Of a stretch of 64,000 bases of DNA, positions 46,208-54,589 are shown in pieces. The translations under genes were made by a program, and so were the position numbers. The stretch comes from Rhizobacter sp. SG703 (GTDB taxonomy: Bacteria; Pseudomonadota; Gammaproteobacteria; Burkholderiales; Burkholderiaceae_C), in NCBI RefSeq assembly GCF_012275445.1, contig NZ_JAAZQK010000004.1, positions 434,001-498,000 of the forward strand. Reading direction: 5' to 3'. The notes under the pieces are model-generated. The model had not been told where the DNA came from, made no database searches, and saw only the letters and a program-made list of their open reading frames with translations. Position 1 is the stretch's first letter. Every line of letters begins with the position of its first letter.

Positions 46208-46372
46208 ATGGATGTCAACGACCTCAGAAGTGGCGTGACGGTACTGTCGATGCTGGTGTTCCTGGGCATTGCCGCCTGGGCCTGGTCGCGGCGCAACCAG
46301 TCGCGGTTCGATGAAGCGGCACGCCTGCCGTTCGGCGACGAGAACGCCCGTGGCGAAGGAGATGCGCGATGA
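46208..46372 (+). CDS. ccoQ: cbb3 oxidase small subunit CcoQ
   Basis: A 54-residue protein beginning MDVNDLRSGVTVLSM, with one helix (VLSMLVFLGIAAWAW) and a basic, then acidic tail (SRRNQSRFDEAARLPF), the classic CcoQ/FixQ layout. It stabilises the cbb3 complex. AAGGAGTGG lies upstream of the ATG, and its stop overlaps the ccoP ATG by 4 nt. Confidence 0.9.
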   Translation: MDVNDLRSGVTVLSMLVFLGIAAWAWSRRNQSRFDEAARLPFGDENARGEGDAR

Positions 46373-47280
46373 GCGACTTCTTCAGCCAGGGCTGGTCCGT
46401 CTACATCGGCGCGGTGACGCTGCTGGGCCTGCTGGCCTGCCTGGTGCTGCTGTTCATCGCGAGCCGCCGCCAGGTGATGGCCGCCGACAACAGCACCGGC
46501 CACGTGTGGGACGAGGACCTGCGCGAGATGAACAACCCGCTGCCCATGTGGTGGGTGGTGATGTTCGTGCTCACGGTGGCCTTCTCGCTGGCCTACCTGT
46601 TCCTGTACCCCGGTTTCGGCAGCGCCGCCGGCAGCCTGGGCTGGACCAGCCTCGGCCAGTACGACGCCGAGCAGCGCGCCGCGCAGGCCGAGATGGCGCC
46701 GCTGTATGCGCGCTTTGCCGCAATGCCGGCCGACAAGCTGGCGGCCGAGCCGCAGGCGATGGCGATCGGCGAGCGGCTGTTCATCAACAACTGCGCCGCC
46801 TGCCACGGCTCGGACGCGCGCGGCAGCAAGGGCTTCCCGAACCTGACCGACAACGACTGGCTCCATGGCGGCACGCCCGAGAAGATCGAGGAGACGATCA
46901 CCGAGGGACGCCAGGGCATGATGCCGCCGATGGCCGCGGCGATCGGCGGCCCGCAGGAGATCCATGAGGTCGCGCAATACGTGCTGAGCCTGTCGGGCAG
47001 CGCGCACGACCCGACCGCGCAGTTCGGCAAGCCGCGCTTCATGGCCTGCGCCGCCTGCCACGGCATCGACGGCAAGGGCAACCAGGCGCTCGGCGCGCCC
47101 AACCTGACCGACAAGATCTGGCTGCACGGCTGGGGCGAAGAGGCCATCGCCGCGATGATCAACAACGGCAAGCTGAACGTGATGCCTGCGCAGAAGGACC
47201 GGCTCGGCAAGGCGCAGATCCACGTGCTGGCGTCGTACGTGTGGAGCCTGTCGAACCGCGGCCCCACCGCGGCGCCCTGA
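46369..47280 (+). CDS. ccoP: cbb3 oxidase diheme cytochrome c subunit CcoP
   Basis: A 303-residue diheme cytochrome. Two N-terminal hydrophobic segments (about 10-33 and 58-80, the second after NNPLPMWWVVMF, a CcoP signature) anchor it. Two class I cytochrome domains carry CAACHGSDARG and CAACHGIDGKG, with distal Met residues in QGMMPPM and LNVMPAQ. It receives electrons from soluble cytochromes. The ATG overlaps ccoQ by 4 nt. Confidence 0.97.
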   Translation: MSDFFSQGWSVYIGAVTLLGLLACLVLLFIASRRQVMAADNSTGHVWDEDLREMNNPLPMWWVVMFVLTVAFSLAYLFLYPGFGSAAGSLGWTSLGQYDAEQRAAQAEMAPLYARFAAMPADKLAAEPQAMAIGERLFINNCAACHGSDARGSKGFPNLTDNDWLHGGTPEKIEETITEGRQGMMPPMAAAIGGPQEIHEVAQYVLSLSGSAHDPTAQFGKPRFMACAACHGIDGKGNQALGAPNLTDKIWLHGWGEEAIAAMINNGKLNVMPAQKDRLGKAQIHVLASYVWSLSNRGPTAAP

Positions 47281-47293
47281 CCCGGCGGCCGGG

Positions 47294-48760
47294 ATGAACG
47301 TGCGAGAGAAGAACGGGCGCGAGGCGAAACGGGTGATTCCGATCGCGCCGGTCGCCGCCGATTCGGCGGCCACCGTCTCGCTGTACGCGAGCGAAGCGAA
47401 GATCTACCCGCGTGCGGTGCACGGCCTGTTCGCGGCCTGGCGCTGGGTGCTGGTGTGGGCCACGCAGCTGGTCTTCTACGGGCTGCCGTGGCTGACCTGG
47501 AACGGTCGCCAGGCGCTGCTGTTCGACCTGGAAGCGCGGCGCTTCTACATCTTCGGCCTGGTGCTGTACCCGCAGGACTTCATCTACCTGACGGGGCTGC
47601 TGGTGCTCAGCGCCTATGCGCTGTTCCTGTTCACCGCGGTGGCCGGCCGGCTGTGGTGCGGCTATGCGTGCCCGCAGACGGTCTACACCGAGATCTTCCT
47701 GTGGGTCGAGCGCCACCTCGAAGGCGACCGCATCGCGCGCATGAAGCTGGACGCCGCGCCGTGGTCGGTGAACAAGCTGCTGCGCAAGGGCGGCAAGCAG
47801 GCCGCCTGGATCGCGATCGGGCTGTGGACCGGCTTCAGCTTCGTCGGCTACTTCACGCCGATCCGCGTGCTCGCCGGCGAGGCGCTGCAGCTCGGCTTCG
47901 GCCCGTGGGAATGGTTCTGGGTGCTGTTCTACGGCTTCGCGACATATGGCAACGCCGGCTACATGCGCGAGCAGGTGTGCAAGTACATGTGCCCGTACGC
48001 GCGCTTCCAGAGCGCGATGTTCGACCGCGACACGCTGGTGATCGGCTACGACGAGCAGCGCGGCGAGCCGCGCGGCTCGCGCCCGCGCAGCGCCGACGCG
48101 AAGGCGCTCGGCAAGGGCGACTGCATCGACTGCACGCTGTGCGTGCAGGTCTGCCCGACCGGCATCGACATCCGCAAGGGGCTGCAGTACGAGTGCATCG
48201 GCTGCGCGGCCTGCATCGACGTGTGCGACGGCGTGATGGACAAGATGAACTACCCGCGCGGGCTGATCCGCTACGCGACGGAGAACGGCATGGCCGGCGG
48301 CTGGACGCAGGCGCAGATGCTGCGCCGCGTGCTGCGTCCGCGCGTGCTGGTCTATGGTGCGGTGATGGTCGCGATCTCGGCCGGCTTCGTCGCGAGCATC
48401 GCATTGCGCCAGCCGTTCAGGGTCGACGTGGTGCGCGACCGCGGCACGCTGGCACGCCAGGTGGAGGACGGTCGCGTCGAGAACGTCTACCGCCTGCAGG
48501 TGATGAACGCGACCGAATCGGCACAACGCTACCGCGTGCGCGTGAGCGGCATCGAGCAGGCGGCGATCGCGAGCCCCCCGGAGGTCGAGGTGGGACCCAC
48601 CGAGGCGCGCTGGTTCGCGGTGCGGGTGCAGCTGCCGCCGCAGCGCGCGGCCGCGATCGGTCCGGGCGCACACCCGATGCGGTTCGAGATCGAGCGGCTG
48701 GGCGGCGAAGGCGCTGCCGCCGAGGTGCACGAGAAATCGACCTTCATGGTTCCACGCTGA
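47294..48760 (+). CDS. ccoG: cbb3 oxidase accessory ferredoxin protein CcoG
   Basis: A 488-residue membrane protein with about five helices and a polyferredoxin core. Cysteine motifs are CGYACPQTVYTEIF, CKYMCPYARFQ, then two 4Fe-4S sites CIDCTLCVQVCPTG and CIGCAACIDVCDG. The C-terminal 110 residues are an immunoglobulin-like periplasmic FixG_C domain (VYRLQVMNATES). CcoG is a cupric reductase that prepares copper for CcoI in studied bacteria. It starts 14 nt after ccoP. Confidence 0.96.
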   Translation: MNVREKNGREAKRVIPIAPVAADSAATVSLYASEAKIYPRAVHGLFAAWRWVLVWATQLVFYGLPWLTWNGRQALLFDLEARRFYIFGLVLYPQDFIYLTGLLVLSAYALFLFTAVAGRLWCGYACPQTVYTEIFLWVERHLEGDRIARMKLDAAPWSVNKLLRKGGKQAAWIAIGLWTGFSFVGYFTPIRVLAGEALQLGFGPWEWFWVLFYGFATYGNAGYMREQVCKYMCPYARFQSAMFDRDTLVIGYDEQRGEPRGSRPRSADAKALGKGDCIDCTLCVQVCPTGIDIRKGLQYECIGCAACIDVCDGVMDKMNYPRGLIRYATENGMAGGWTQAQMLRRVLRPRVLVYGAVMVAISAGFVASIALRQPFRVDVVRDRGTLARQVEDGRVENVYRLQVMNATESAQRYRVRVSGIEQAAIASPPEVEVGPTEARWFAVRVQLPPQRAAAIGPGAHPMRFEIERLGGEGAAAEVHEKSTFMVPR

Positions 48761-48777
48761 AAGACAAGGAGACACGC

Positions 48778-49014
48778 ATGACCCCGACCGTGACGCTCGC
48801 GCCGCCGTGGTGGCGCTACAGGATGGTGTGGCTGGTGATCAGCGGACCGGCTGCCGTGGTGGTGGCCGGCATCGCGACGATGGTGCTGGCGTGGACGCAC
48901 ATCGACCCGGTGCTGGACGAGCCGGCGAGTGCCGCGGCGCGGGTCGCGGCGGCCAAGACGGCGGCCGCGCCGGCGCAGCAGGCGCGCAACCATGCCGCGA
49001 CGCCGGCACCCTGA
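48778..49014 (+). CDS. ccoH: Short CcoH/FixH-like membrane protein
   Basis: A 78-residue protein in the position of ccoH. It starts MTPTVTLAPPWWRYRMVWLV with one helix (MVWLVISGPAAVVVAGIATMVLAW) and an Ala-rich tail. The PWW(R/K)xxxVWLVI segment and the helix are like the start of FixH proteins, but the FixH periplasmic domain of about 100 residues is absent. Short forms of this kind are known in betaproteobacteria; the symbol rests mainly on context. AAGGAGAC precedes the ATG. Confidence 0.75.
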   Translation: MTPTVTLAPPWWRYRMVWLVISGPAAVVVAGIATMVLAWTHIDPVLDEPASAAARVAAAKTAAAPAQQARNHAATPAP

Positions 49015-49023
49015 GCGGCCGCC

Positions 49024-49254
49024 ATGACCCGCAGCACCCGCTTCATCACGATCCTGTGGCCGGCCTTCATGATGGCGGGCGTGCTGGAGGCACTGGTCTT
49101 CGTGGTGGTCGACCCGAATGAATTCCAGTGGTTCGGCGGCCCGCTGATCGGCTGGTCGCCGCGCGCGATCTACAGCGTCACCTTCCTGATCTTCTGGGGT
49201 GCGATCGCGACTTCTTCTGCGTTGACGATGCTGTTGGAGAGCGAAGCTCCTTAG
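49024..49254 (+). CDS. Small two-helix membrane protein at the end of the cco cluster
   Basis: A 76-residue protein with two hydrophobic segments (FITILWPAFMMAGVLEALVFVVV and IYSVTFLIFWGAIATSSALTMLL) joined by DPNEFQWFGGPLIGWSPRA. Both ends are short and polar. It begins 9 nt after the ccoH-like gene and is the last gene of the cluster. No family name is known to me, but similar small proteins occur at the same place in related genomes by recollection. A role in cbb3 assembly is inferred from position only. Confidence 0.75.
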   Translation: MTRSTRFITILWPAFMMAGVLEALVFVVVDPNEFQWFGGPLIGWSPRAIYSVTFLIFWGAIATSSALTMLLESEAP

Positions 49255-49331
49255 CGAGCTGTGGTTGGGGGAAAAGATTGAAGTGATCGACGAGTCACGG
49301 ACTGGTATCCGGGCTGCGAACACACTCGGTT

Positions 49332-49474
49332 CGTGCGGGGCGGCGGGTGGGATGCGCTGGGGGCGATTTCTGGGGCGACGAAGAAGATCGGCTTCGGGGA
49401 GTCGGCGCCCCCGCCAGGGGGCGTCGACCGCCCCGGCATGAGCCCCCAGCGCATCCCACCCGCCGCCCCGCACG
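49332..49474. repeat. Large extragenic palindrome with nested hairpin
   Basis: A 33-bp left arm (49332-49364) and its exact reverse complement (49442-49474) flank a 77-nt centre. The centre holds a further hairpin CGCCCCC-GCCA-GGGGGCG (49406-49423). The element fills most of the 247-nt gap between the last cco gene and fnr, which are convergent. It has the form of an extragenic palindromic repeat; no second copy was noticed in the window. Confidence 0.85.
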
Positions 49475-49501
49475 CGCACGCCGCAAGCATGCGCATCCAA
49501 G

Positions 49502-50212
49502 TCAGCCGGCCAGAGAACGCAGCCCTGGCATGTCGACGATGTCGATCTCGCGCAGGCGCACCCGCAGGCAGCCCGACGCGCGCAGCCGCGTCAGCACGTG
49601 GCTGACGGTTTCGATGCGCAGGCCCAGGTGGCTGCCGATGTCCTCGCGGCTCATCGGCAGGCGCAGTTCGGCGGCCGACTGCCCACGCTCCTGCGCCCGC
49701 TCCGACAACCCGAGCAGGAACGCCGCAATGCGCGCGCCGGCCTGGCGCTGGCCGAGCAGCCGCATCAGCGCATGGTCGCGCACGATCTCGCGGCTCATCA
49801 GCTGGTGGAAGCGCCGCTGCAACATCCCCGACGCCGCCAGTGCCTGCTCGACCTGGTCGTACGGCAGCTCGCAGACCTCGGAATCCTGCAACGCGATCGC
49901 CTGGCAACGGTGCAGCCCGGCATCGATCGCATCCAGCCCGAGCAGGTCGCCCGGCAATGCGAAGCCGGTCACGCGGCCGTTGCGCGGCGGCGTGCCGACG
50001 CTGGTCTTGAAGCTGCCGCTGCGCACCGCGTACAGCGAGACGAATCCCTCGTCCTGCTGGAACAGCGTGTCGCCGGCCGCCACCCGGCGCACGTTGCCGG
50101 CCACCGCCGAAGCGATGTCGTCGCGCACGACCGGCAGGCACAGGTGGCGCCGCTCGCACAGCGCGCAGTCGGGTTCGGCGGGCAATGCAGGGGAATGGTT
50201 CATCGAAGCCAT
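49502..50212 (-). CDS. fnr: Fnr/Crp-family oxygen-sensing regulator
   Basis: A 236-residue Fnr. Cysteines 16, 19 and 25 in CALCERRHLC have the C-x2-C-x5-C spacing of E. coli Fnr, and a further Cys in SEVCELP matches its fourth [4Fe-4S] ligand. The cNMP-like beta roll follows (VRRVAAGDTLFQQDEG; FALPGDLLG). The C-terminal helix-turn-helix reads SREDIGSHLGLRIETVSHVLTRL, with the E-S/T-V-S-R-type recognition helix. Start is either 50212 or Met 50203; neither has a strong ribosome site. It should govern the FNR boxes around it, including its own at 50239-50252. Confidence 0.95.
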   Translation of the reverse strand: MASMNHSPALPAEPDCALCERRHLCLPVVRDDIASAVAGNVRRVAAGDTLFQQDEGFVSLYAVRSGSFKTSVGTPPRNGRVTGFALPGDLLGLDAIDAGLHRCQAIALQDSEVCELPYDQVEQALAASGMLQRRFHQLMSREIVRDHALMRLLGQRQAGARIAAFLLGLSERAQERGQSAAELRLPMSREDIGSHLGLRIETVSHVLTRLRASGCLRVRLREIDIVDMPGLRSLAG

Positions 50213-50238
50213 TGTGGGAGGCCGCTCGCGGGCGCCGA

Positions 50239-50252
50239 TTGATCCAGCGCAA
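50239..50252. promoter_or_regulatory. FNR-type box between fnr and hemN
   Basis: TTGATCCAGCGCAA lies 26 nt upstream of the fnr ATG at 50212 and 34 nt upstream of hemN. Left half is perfect and right half is the CGCAA variant also seen at ccoN. It could activate hemN and autoregulate fnr. Confidence 0.7.
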
Positions 50253-50286
50253 ACCGCCGCGGCACGCGCCGCGCGACAGTGCCGCC

Positions 50287-51711
50287 ATGGCCTCCGCAAC
50301 CTCCTCCCTTCCGCTCGACGACGACCTGCTGCGCCGCTTCGACATGCCCGGTCCGCGCTACACCTCGTACCCGACCGCCGACCGCTTCGGCGAGGCGTTC
50401 GATGCGCCGGCATACCAGCGCACGCTGCTCGCGCGCGGCGCCAGCGGTGCCCCGCTGTCGCTCTACGTGCACATCCCGTTCTGCGAATCGGTCTGCTACT
50501 ACTGCGCCTGCAACAAGGTGATCACGCGCCACCACGAGCGCGCCGTCGAATACCTGGACGCCCTCGCCGTCGAGATCGAGCTGCACGCCACCGCGCTCGG
50601 CAGCGGGCTGCCGGTGTCGCAGCTGCACCTGGGTGGCGGCTCGCCGACCTTCCTGGACGATGCCGAACTCACGCGGCTGATGTCGATGCTGCGCGCCGCC
50701 TTCCGGCTGCTGCCCGACGCCGAGATCTCGATCGAGGTCGACCCGCGCACCGTCACGCCGGCCCGGCTGGCGCACTTCCGCACGCTCGGCTTCAACCGCA
50801 TCAGCTTCGGCGTGCAGGACATCCAGCCCGACGTGCAGCAGGCGGTGCACCGCGTCCAGCCCTTCGAGGACGTGCGCGTGCTGGTCGCCGCCGCGCGCGT
50901 GCAGGGCTACGAGTCGATCAACGTCGACCTGATCTACGGCCTGCCGAAACAGACGCCGCAGAGCATGGCCGAGACCGTCGCGCGGGTCGCCGAGTTGCGG
51001 CCCGACCGCGTCGCGCTGTATGGCTACGCGCACCTGCCGGAGCGCTTCAAGCCGCAGCGGCGCATCGTCACGGCCGAGCTGCCCGGCGGCGCCGACCGCG
51101 TCGCGATGCTGCGCGGCGCGATCCACGGCTTCCTCGCCGCCGGCTATGAAGACATCGGCATGGACCACTTCGCGCTGCCCGGCGACGCGCTCGCCCGCGC
51201 ACGCCGCGCCGGCCGGCTGCACCGCAACTTCCAGGGCTACAGCACGCAGCCCGATTGCGACCTGATCGGCCTCGGCGTCTCGGCGATCGGCCGCATGGGG
51301 GCCAGCTACAGCCAGAACGCGAAGACGCTGCCGGAGTACTACGAGGCGCTCGCGCAGCGCCGCTTCCCGGTCGTGCGCGGCCTCGCGCTCGATGCCGACG
51401 ACCTGCTGCGCCGCGACGCGATCATGGCGCTGATGTGCCAGGGCCGCGTCGACCTGGCGGCGCTCGGCCTGTCGCACCAGGTCGACGGCAAAGGGTATTT
51501 CGCACCCGAGCTCGCGTCGCTGCAGGTCTTCGCCGCCGACGGCCTGGTCGAGATCGACCACGGCGCGACCGTGCGGGTCACCCCGCGCGGCTGGCTGCTG
51601 GTGCGGGCGATCGCGATGGTGTTCGACCGCCACCTGCAGGCCGCGCGCGCACGGATGCGCGAAGGCGGCGGCGCCACCTCGACCGGCGCGCGCTTCTCGC
51701 GCGTGCTGTGA
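50287..51711 (+). CDS. hemN: Oxygen-independent coproporphyrinogen III oxidase
   Basis: A 474-residue radical SAM enzyme of heme synthesis that works without oxygen. The cluster motif is HIPFCESVCYYCACN (C-x3-C-x2-C), followed by LHLGGGSPTFL, RISFGVQDIQPDVQ, and NVDLIYGLPKQT, all HemN hallmarks. The N-terminal YTSYPTADRF segment separates true HemN from HemW. Start 50287 is chosen for homology; the frame is open upstream without support. It lies divergently from fnr, and the box between them explains induction at low oxygen, as for many Fnr regulons. Confidence 0.96.
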   Translation: MASATSSLPLDDDLLRRFDMPGPRYTSYPTADRFGEAFDAPAYQRTLLARGASGAPLSLYVHIPFCESVCYYCACNKVITRHHERAVEYLDALAVEIELHATALGSGLPVSQLHLGGGSPTFLDDAELTRLMSMLRAAFRLLPDAEISIEVDPRTVTPARLAHFRTLGFNRISFGVQDIQPDVQQAVHRVQPFEDVRVLVAAARVQGYESINVDLIYGLPKQTPQSMAETVARVAELRPDRVALYGYAHLPERFKPQRRIVTAELPGGADRVAMLRGAIHGFLAAGYEDIGMDHFALPGDALARARRAGRLHRNFQGYSTQPDCDLIGLGVSAIGRMGASYSQNAKTLPEYYEALAQRRFPVVRGLALDADDLLRRDAIMALMCQGRVDLAALGLSHQVDGKGYFAPELASLQVFAADGLVEIDHGATVRVTPRGWLLVRAIAMVFDRHLQAARARMREGGGATSTGARFSRVL

Positions 51712-51716
51712 CGACG

Positions 51717-52415
51717 ATGAGCCCTGCGCTGTTCACCGGTGCCGCACTGCTCGGCCTGGCCGGCTCGGTGCATTGCGCGGCGATGTGCGGCGCGAGCAGC
51801 GCCGCCGTCGTGCGCGCCTGCGGCGGCAGCGCGGGCGGTCGCACGCTGCAGGCCGCCGCTGCCTTCCACGGCGGGCGCCTTCTCGGCTATGCGCTGGCCG
51901 GCGCCATGGTCGCTTCCAGCGTCTCGGCCCTCGGCTGGATGGCCCAGGCGACGCCGGCCTTGCGCCCGCTGTGGGCGCTGCTGCACGTGGCCGGCATCGC
52001 GCTCGGGCTGTGGCTGCTGGCCAGCGGGCGGCAGCCGCGCTGGCTCGCGCAGCTCGGCCGGGCGCCGGCGACGGCGCAGGCGCCGCGCGCCGGCGGCTGG
52101 CAGGTGGTGGCCGGGCCGCTGAAGGCCGGTGCCGCCGGCAGCATGTGGGTCGCATGGCCGTGCGGGCTGCTGCAGTCGGCACTGGTGCTCGCGGCGCTGG
52201 CCGACGGCGCGCTGGCCGGCGCCGCCGTGATGGCGGCGTTCGCCGTCGCGTCGTCGCTCGCGCTGTGGGGCGCACCGCTGCTGTGGACCCGGCTCGATCG
52301 GCAGGCGCTCGCCTGGAGCATCCGCCTCGCCGGCCTGTGCCTGGTGCTCGGCTCGGGCTGGTCGCTCGGCCACGGGCTGTGGCCGGACGCGGCGCTCTTC
52401 TGTACCACCTCCTGA
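51717..52415 (+). CDS. SafE/TauE-type (UreH-domain) membrane protein
   Basis: A 232-residue protein with about six hydrophobic segments. It begins ALFTGAALLGLAGSVHCAAMCGA, the GSxHCxxMCGG-type motif of the UreH/SafE-like family often found beside ccoGH and implicated in cbb3 copper supply or cytochrome assembly. A second motif WVAWPCGLLQSALVLA has the family PCG triad. The Cys/His pairs suggest metal binding. It begins 5 nt after hemN and is likely co-transcribed under the same FNR box. Substrate is not known. Confidence 0.85.
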   Translation: MSPALFTGAALLGLAGSVHCAAMCGASSAAVVRACGGSAGGRTLQAAAAFHGGRLLGYALAGAMVASSVSALGWMAQATPALRPLWALLHVAGIALGLWLLASGRQPRWLAQLGRAPATAQAPRAGGWQVVAGPLKAGAAGSMWVAWPCGLLQSALVLAALADGALAGAAVMAAFAVASSLALWGAPLLWTRLDRQALAWSIRLAGLCLVLGSGWSLGHGLWPDAALFCTTS

Positions 52416-52428
52416 TCCTCCTTTCGAC

Positions 52429-54021
52429 ATGACCATGACCCTTCCCTCCTCTCCCCGCGCCTTCATCGTCGGCAGCGGCATCGCCGCACTGTCCGCCGCC
52501 GTCCTGCTGATCCGCGATGCCGGCTGGCGCGGCCGCGACATCCGCATCCTCGAGGAGCTGCCGGTCGTCGGCGGCGCGCTCGACGGCAGCGGCGATGCGA
52601 TCGGCGGCTTCCTGACCCGCGGCGGACGCATGTGGACGGAGGAGGCCTACGTGTGCCTGTGGGACGTGCTCGCGAGCGTGCCGGCCGCCGGCGACCGTTC
52701 GCGCAGCGTGAAGGACGCGGTGTGGGCCTTCAACGCCGAGGTGCTCACCGATGCGGGCGCCCGGCTGATCGACGGCGAGCACCGCATCCTCGACGCGAGC
52801 GCGCTCGGCTTCGACCTGCACGACCGGCTCGACCTGGTGCGCCTGCTGGTCACGCCCGAACGGCTGCTCGGCACGCGCCGCATCGACGCCTGGTTCGCGC
52901 CGCACTTCTTCGAGACGAACTTCTGGGCCCTGTGGCGCACCACCTTCGCGTTCCAGAACTGGCACAGCGCGGTCGAGCTGCGCCGCTACATGCTGCGCTT
53001 CCTGCAGGAGTTCCCGCGCATCCACACGCTCGGCGGCGTGCGCCGCACGCCACTGAACCAGTACGACTCGGTGGTGCGGCCGATGCAGGACTGGCTCGCG
53101 CAGCACGGCGTGGTGTTCGAGCTCGGAAGCCGCGTTCTGGACGCCGATTTCGCCGAGGAGGGCGGCGGACGGCGCATCGAGAGGCTGCATGGCGAGCGCG
53201 CCGGCCGGCCGTTCGCGATCGACCTCGGCCGCGACGACAAGGTGTTCCTGACGCTCGGCTCGATGACGGCCGACGCGAGCCGCGGCGGCCACGACCGCGC
53301 GGCCGAACTGGTGCGCGAGCCGCTCGACGGCGCGTGGACGCTGTGGAAGCGGCTCGCGCGCAAGGCGCCCGGCTTCGGCCGCCCGCAGGCCTTCTGCGGC
53401 GACGTGGACCTCAGCAAGTGGCTGTCGTTCACGCTGACGCTGCGCAACCCGGCGCTGATCGAGCGCATCCGCCAGTTTTCCGGCAATGCACCGGGCACCG
53501 GTGCGCTGATGACGTTCAAGGAATCGAACTGGCTGATGTCGATCGTCGTGCCGCACGCCCCGCACTTCGCGAACCAGCCGGACGGCGTCTGGACGGTGTG
53601 GGGCTACGGCCTGTTCGTCGACAAGCCGGGCAACTTCATCGACAAGCCGATGGCCGCCTGCACCGGCCGCGAGATCCTCGAGGAGCTGGTGCGCCACCTT
53701 GGCTTCACCGACATCCTCGACCAGCTGCTGGCCACCAGCACCGCGATCCCGGTGATGATGCCGTACATCACCAGCGAGTTCGCGTGCCGCGGGGCCGGCG
53801 ACCGGCCGGACGTGGTGCCGCGCGGTGCGCTGAACTACGCGCTGCTCGGGCAGTACGTCGAGATCCCGGAGGACGTGGTGTTCACCGTCGAGTATTCGGT
53901 GCGCAGCGCGATGCACGCGGTGTACGGCCTGCTCGGCATCGAGCGGCCGATCCCCGCCGTGTACCACGCGATCGCCGACCCGGCGGTCGCGCTGGCGGCG
54001 ATGAAGACGCTGGTCGGCTGA
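52429..54021 (+). CDS. ohyA: Oleate hydratase (MCRA family)
   Basis: A 530-residue flavoprotein that adds water to the cis-9 double bond of unsaturated fatty acids. The FAD motif is IVGSGIAALSAAVLLIRDAG with the acidic ILEE after it. Family motifs include GGFLTRGGRMW, ETNFWALWRTTFAFQNWHSA and PLNQYDSVVRPM, and the C-terminal PYITSEFACRGAGDRPDVVP. Length fits the shorter bacterial forms. The ATG at 52429 and one 6 nt later are both possible. It follows the SafE-type gene by 13 nt and is convergent with the stress protein, so it may belong to the low-oxygen transcript. Confidence 0.95.
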   Translation: MTMTLPSSPRAFIVGSGIAALSAAVLLIRDAGWRGRDIRILEELPVVGGALDGSGDAIGGFLTRGGRMWTEEAYVCLWDVLASVPAAGDRSRSVKDAVWAFNAEVLTDAGARLIDGEHRILDASALGFDLHDRLDLVRLLVTPERLLGTRRIDAWFAPHFFETNFWALWRTTFAFQNWHSAVELRRYMLRFLQEFPRIHTLGGVRRTPLNQYDSVVRPMQDWLAQHGVVFELGSRVLDADFAEEGGGRRIERLHGERAGRPFAIDLGRDDKVFLTLGSMTADASRGGHDRAAELVREPLDGAWTLWKRLARKAPGFGRPQAFCGDVDLSKWLSFTLTLRNPALIERIRQFSGNAPGTGALMTFKESNWLMSIVVPHAPHFANQPDGVWTVWGYGLFVDKPGNFIDKPMAACTGREILEELVRHLGFTDILDQLLATSTAIPVMMPYITSEFACRGAGDRPDVVPRGALNYALLGQYVEIPEDVVFTVEYSVRSAMHAVYGLLGIERPIPAVYHAIADPAVALAAMKTLVG

Positions 54022-54032
54022 CGCGCCGGGAT

Positions 54033-54500
54033 TCAGGCGGTCGCCGGCCCACCCGCCGCGGTTCGCACCAGCAGCACCGGCACCGGCGACGAGCGCAGCA
54101 CCTGCTCGGCATCGCTGCCGAGGAAGAAGCGGCTCGCACCGCGGCGGCCGTGCGTGCCGAGCACGACCAGGTCGGCGCCCCAGCGGGCCACTTCCTGCTC
54201 GACCGCTTCGGACAGCCGCGTGGCCAGGCCTTCGAACAGCTGCGTGTCGACGGCGACGCCGGCGGCGAGCGCGGTGGCGCGCCCCTTCTCGAGGATCTCC
54301 TCGCCGGCCTGGCGCAGCATCGGCAGCACCTCGCCGGAATAGGCCGCAAAGCTCGCGTAGCCCGCGCTCAGCGTCGGGTCCTCGACCAGGTTCAGCAGGC
54401 GGATCTGGCCACCGGTCAGCCTGGCCAGGCGGATGGCTTCGTCCAGGCCGAGCATCGAGGTGGCGCTGCCGTCGATCGGCACGAGAATGCGTTGGTACAT
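54033..54500 (-). CDS. Universal stress protein (UspA family)
   Basis: A 155-residue single-domain Usp. It begins MYQRILVPIDGSATS with the strand and Asp of the family, and the ATP-binding motif G-2x-G-9x-G(S) is visible in GTHGRRGASRFFLGS, followed by QVLRSSPVPVLLV. A FNR-type box lies 66 nt upstream of its ATG, suggesting low-oxygen induction as known for usp genes in other proteobacteria. It is convergent with the oleate hydratase gene. Confidence 0.94.
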   Translation of the reverse strand: MYQRILVPIDGSATSMLGLDEAIRLARLTGGQIRLLNLVEDPTLSAGYASFAAYSGEVLPMLRQAGEEILEKGRATALAAGVAVDTQLFEGLATRLSEAVEQEVARWGADLVVLGTHGRRGASRFFLGSDAEQVLRSSPVPVLLVRTAAGGPATA

Positions 54501-54566
54501 GATGGGTTTCCGGTGGCGTGGCGACGTGCCACCGCGACAGTGTGGGAAACCCACGGCCGCGCCGGC

Positions 54567-54580
54567 TTGATCCAGATCAG
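54567..54580 (-). promoter_or_regulatory. FNR-type box upstream of the universal stress gene
   Basis: TTGATCCAGATCAG matches nine of ten consensus positions. It is centred about 73 bp before the ATG at 54500, between the acyl-CoA ligase stop and the stress gene. Confidence 0.7.
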
Positions 54581-54589
54581 CAGCCGCCG

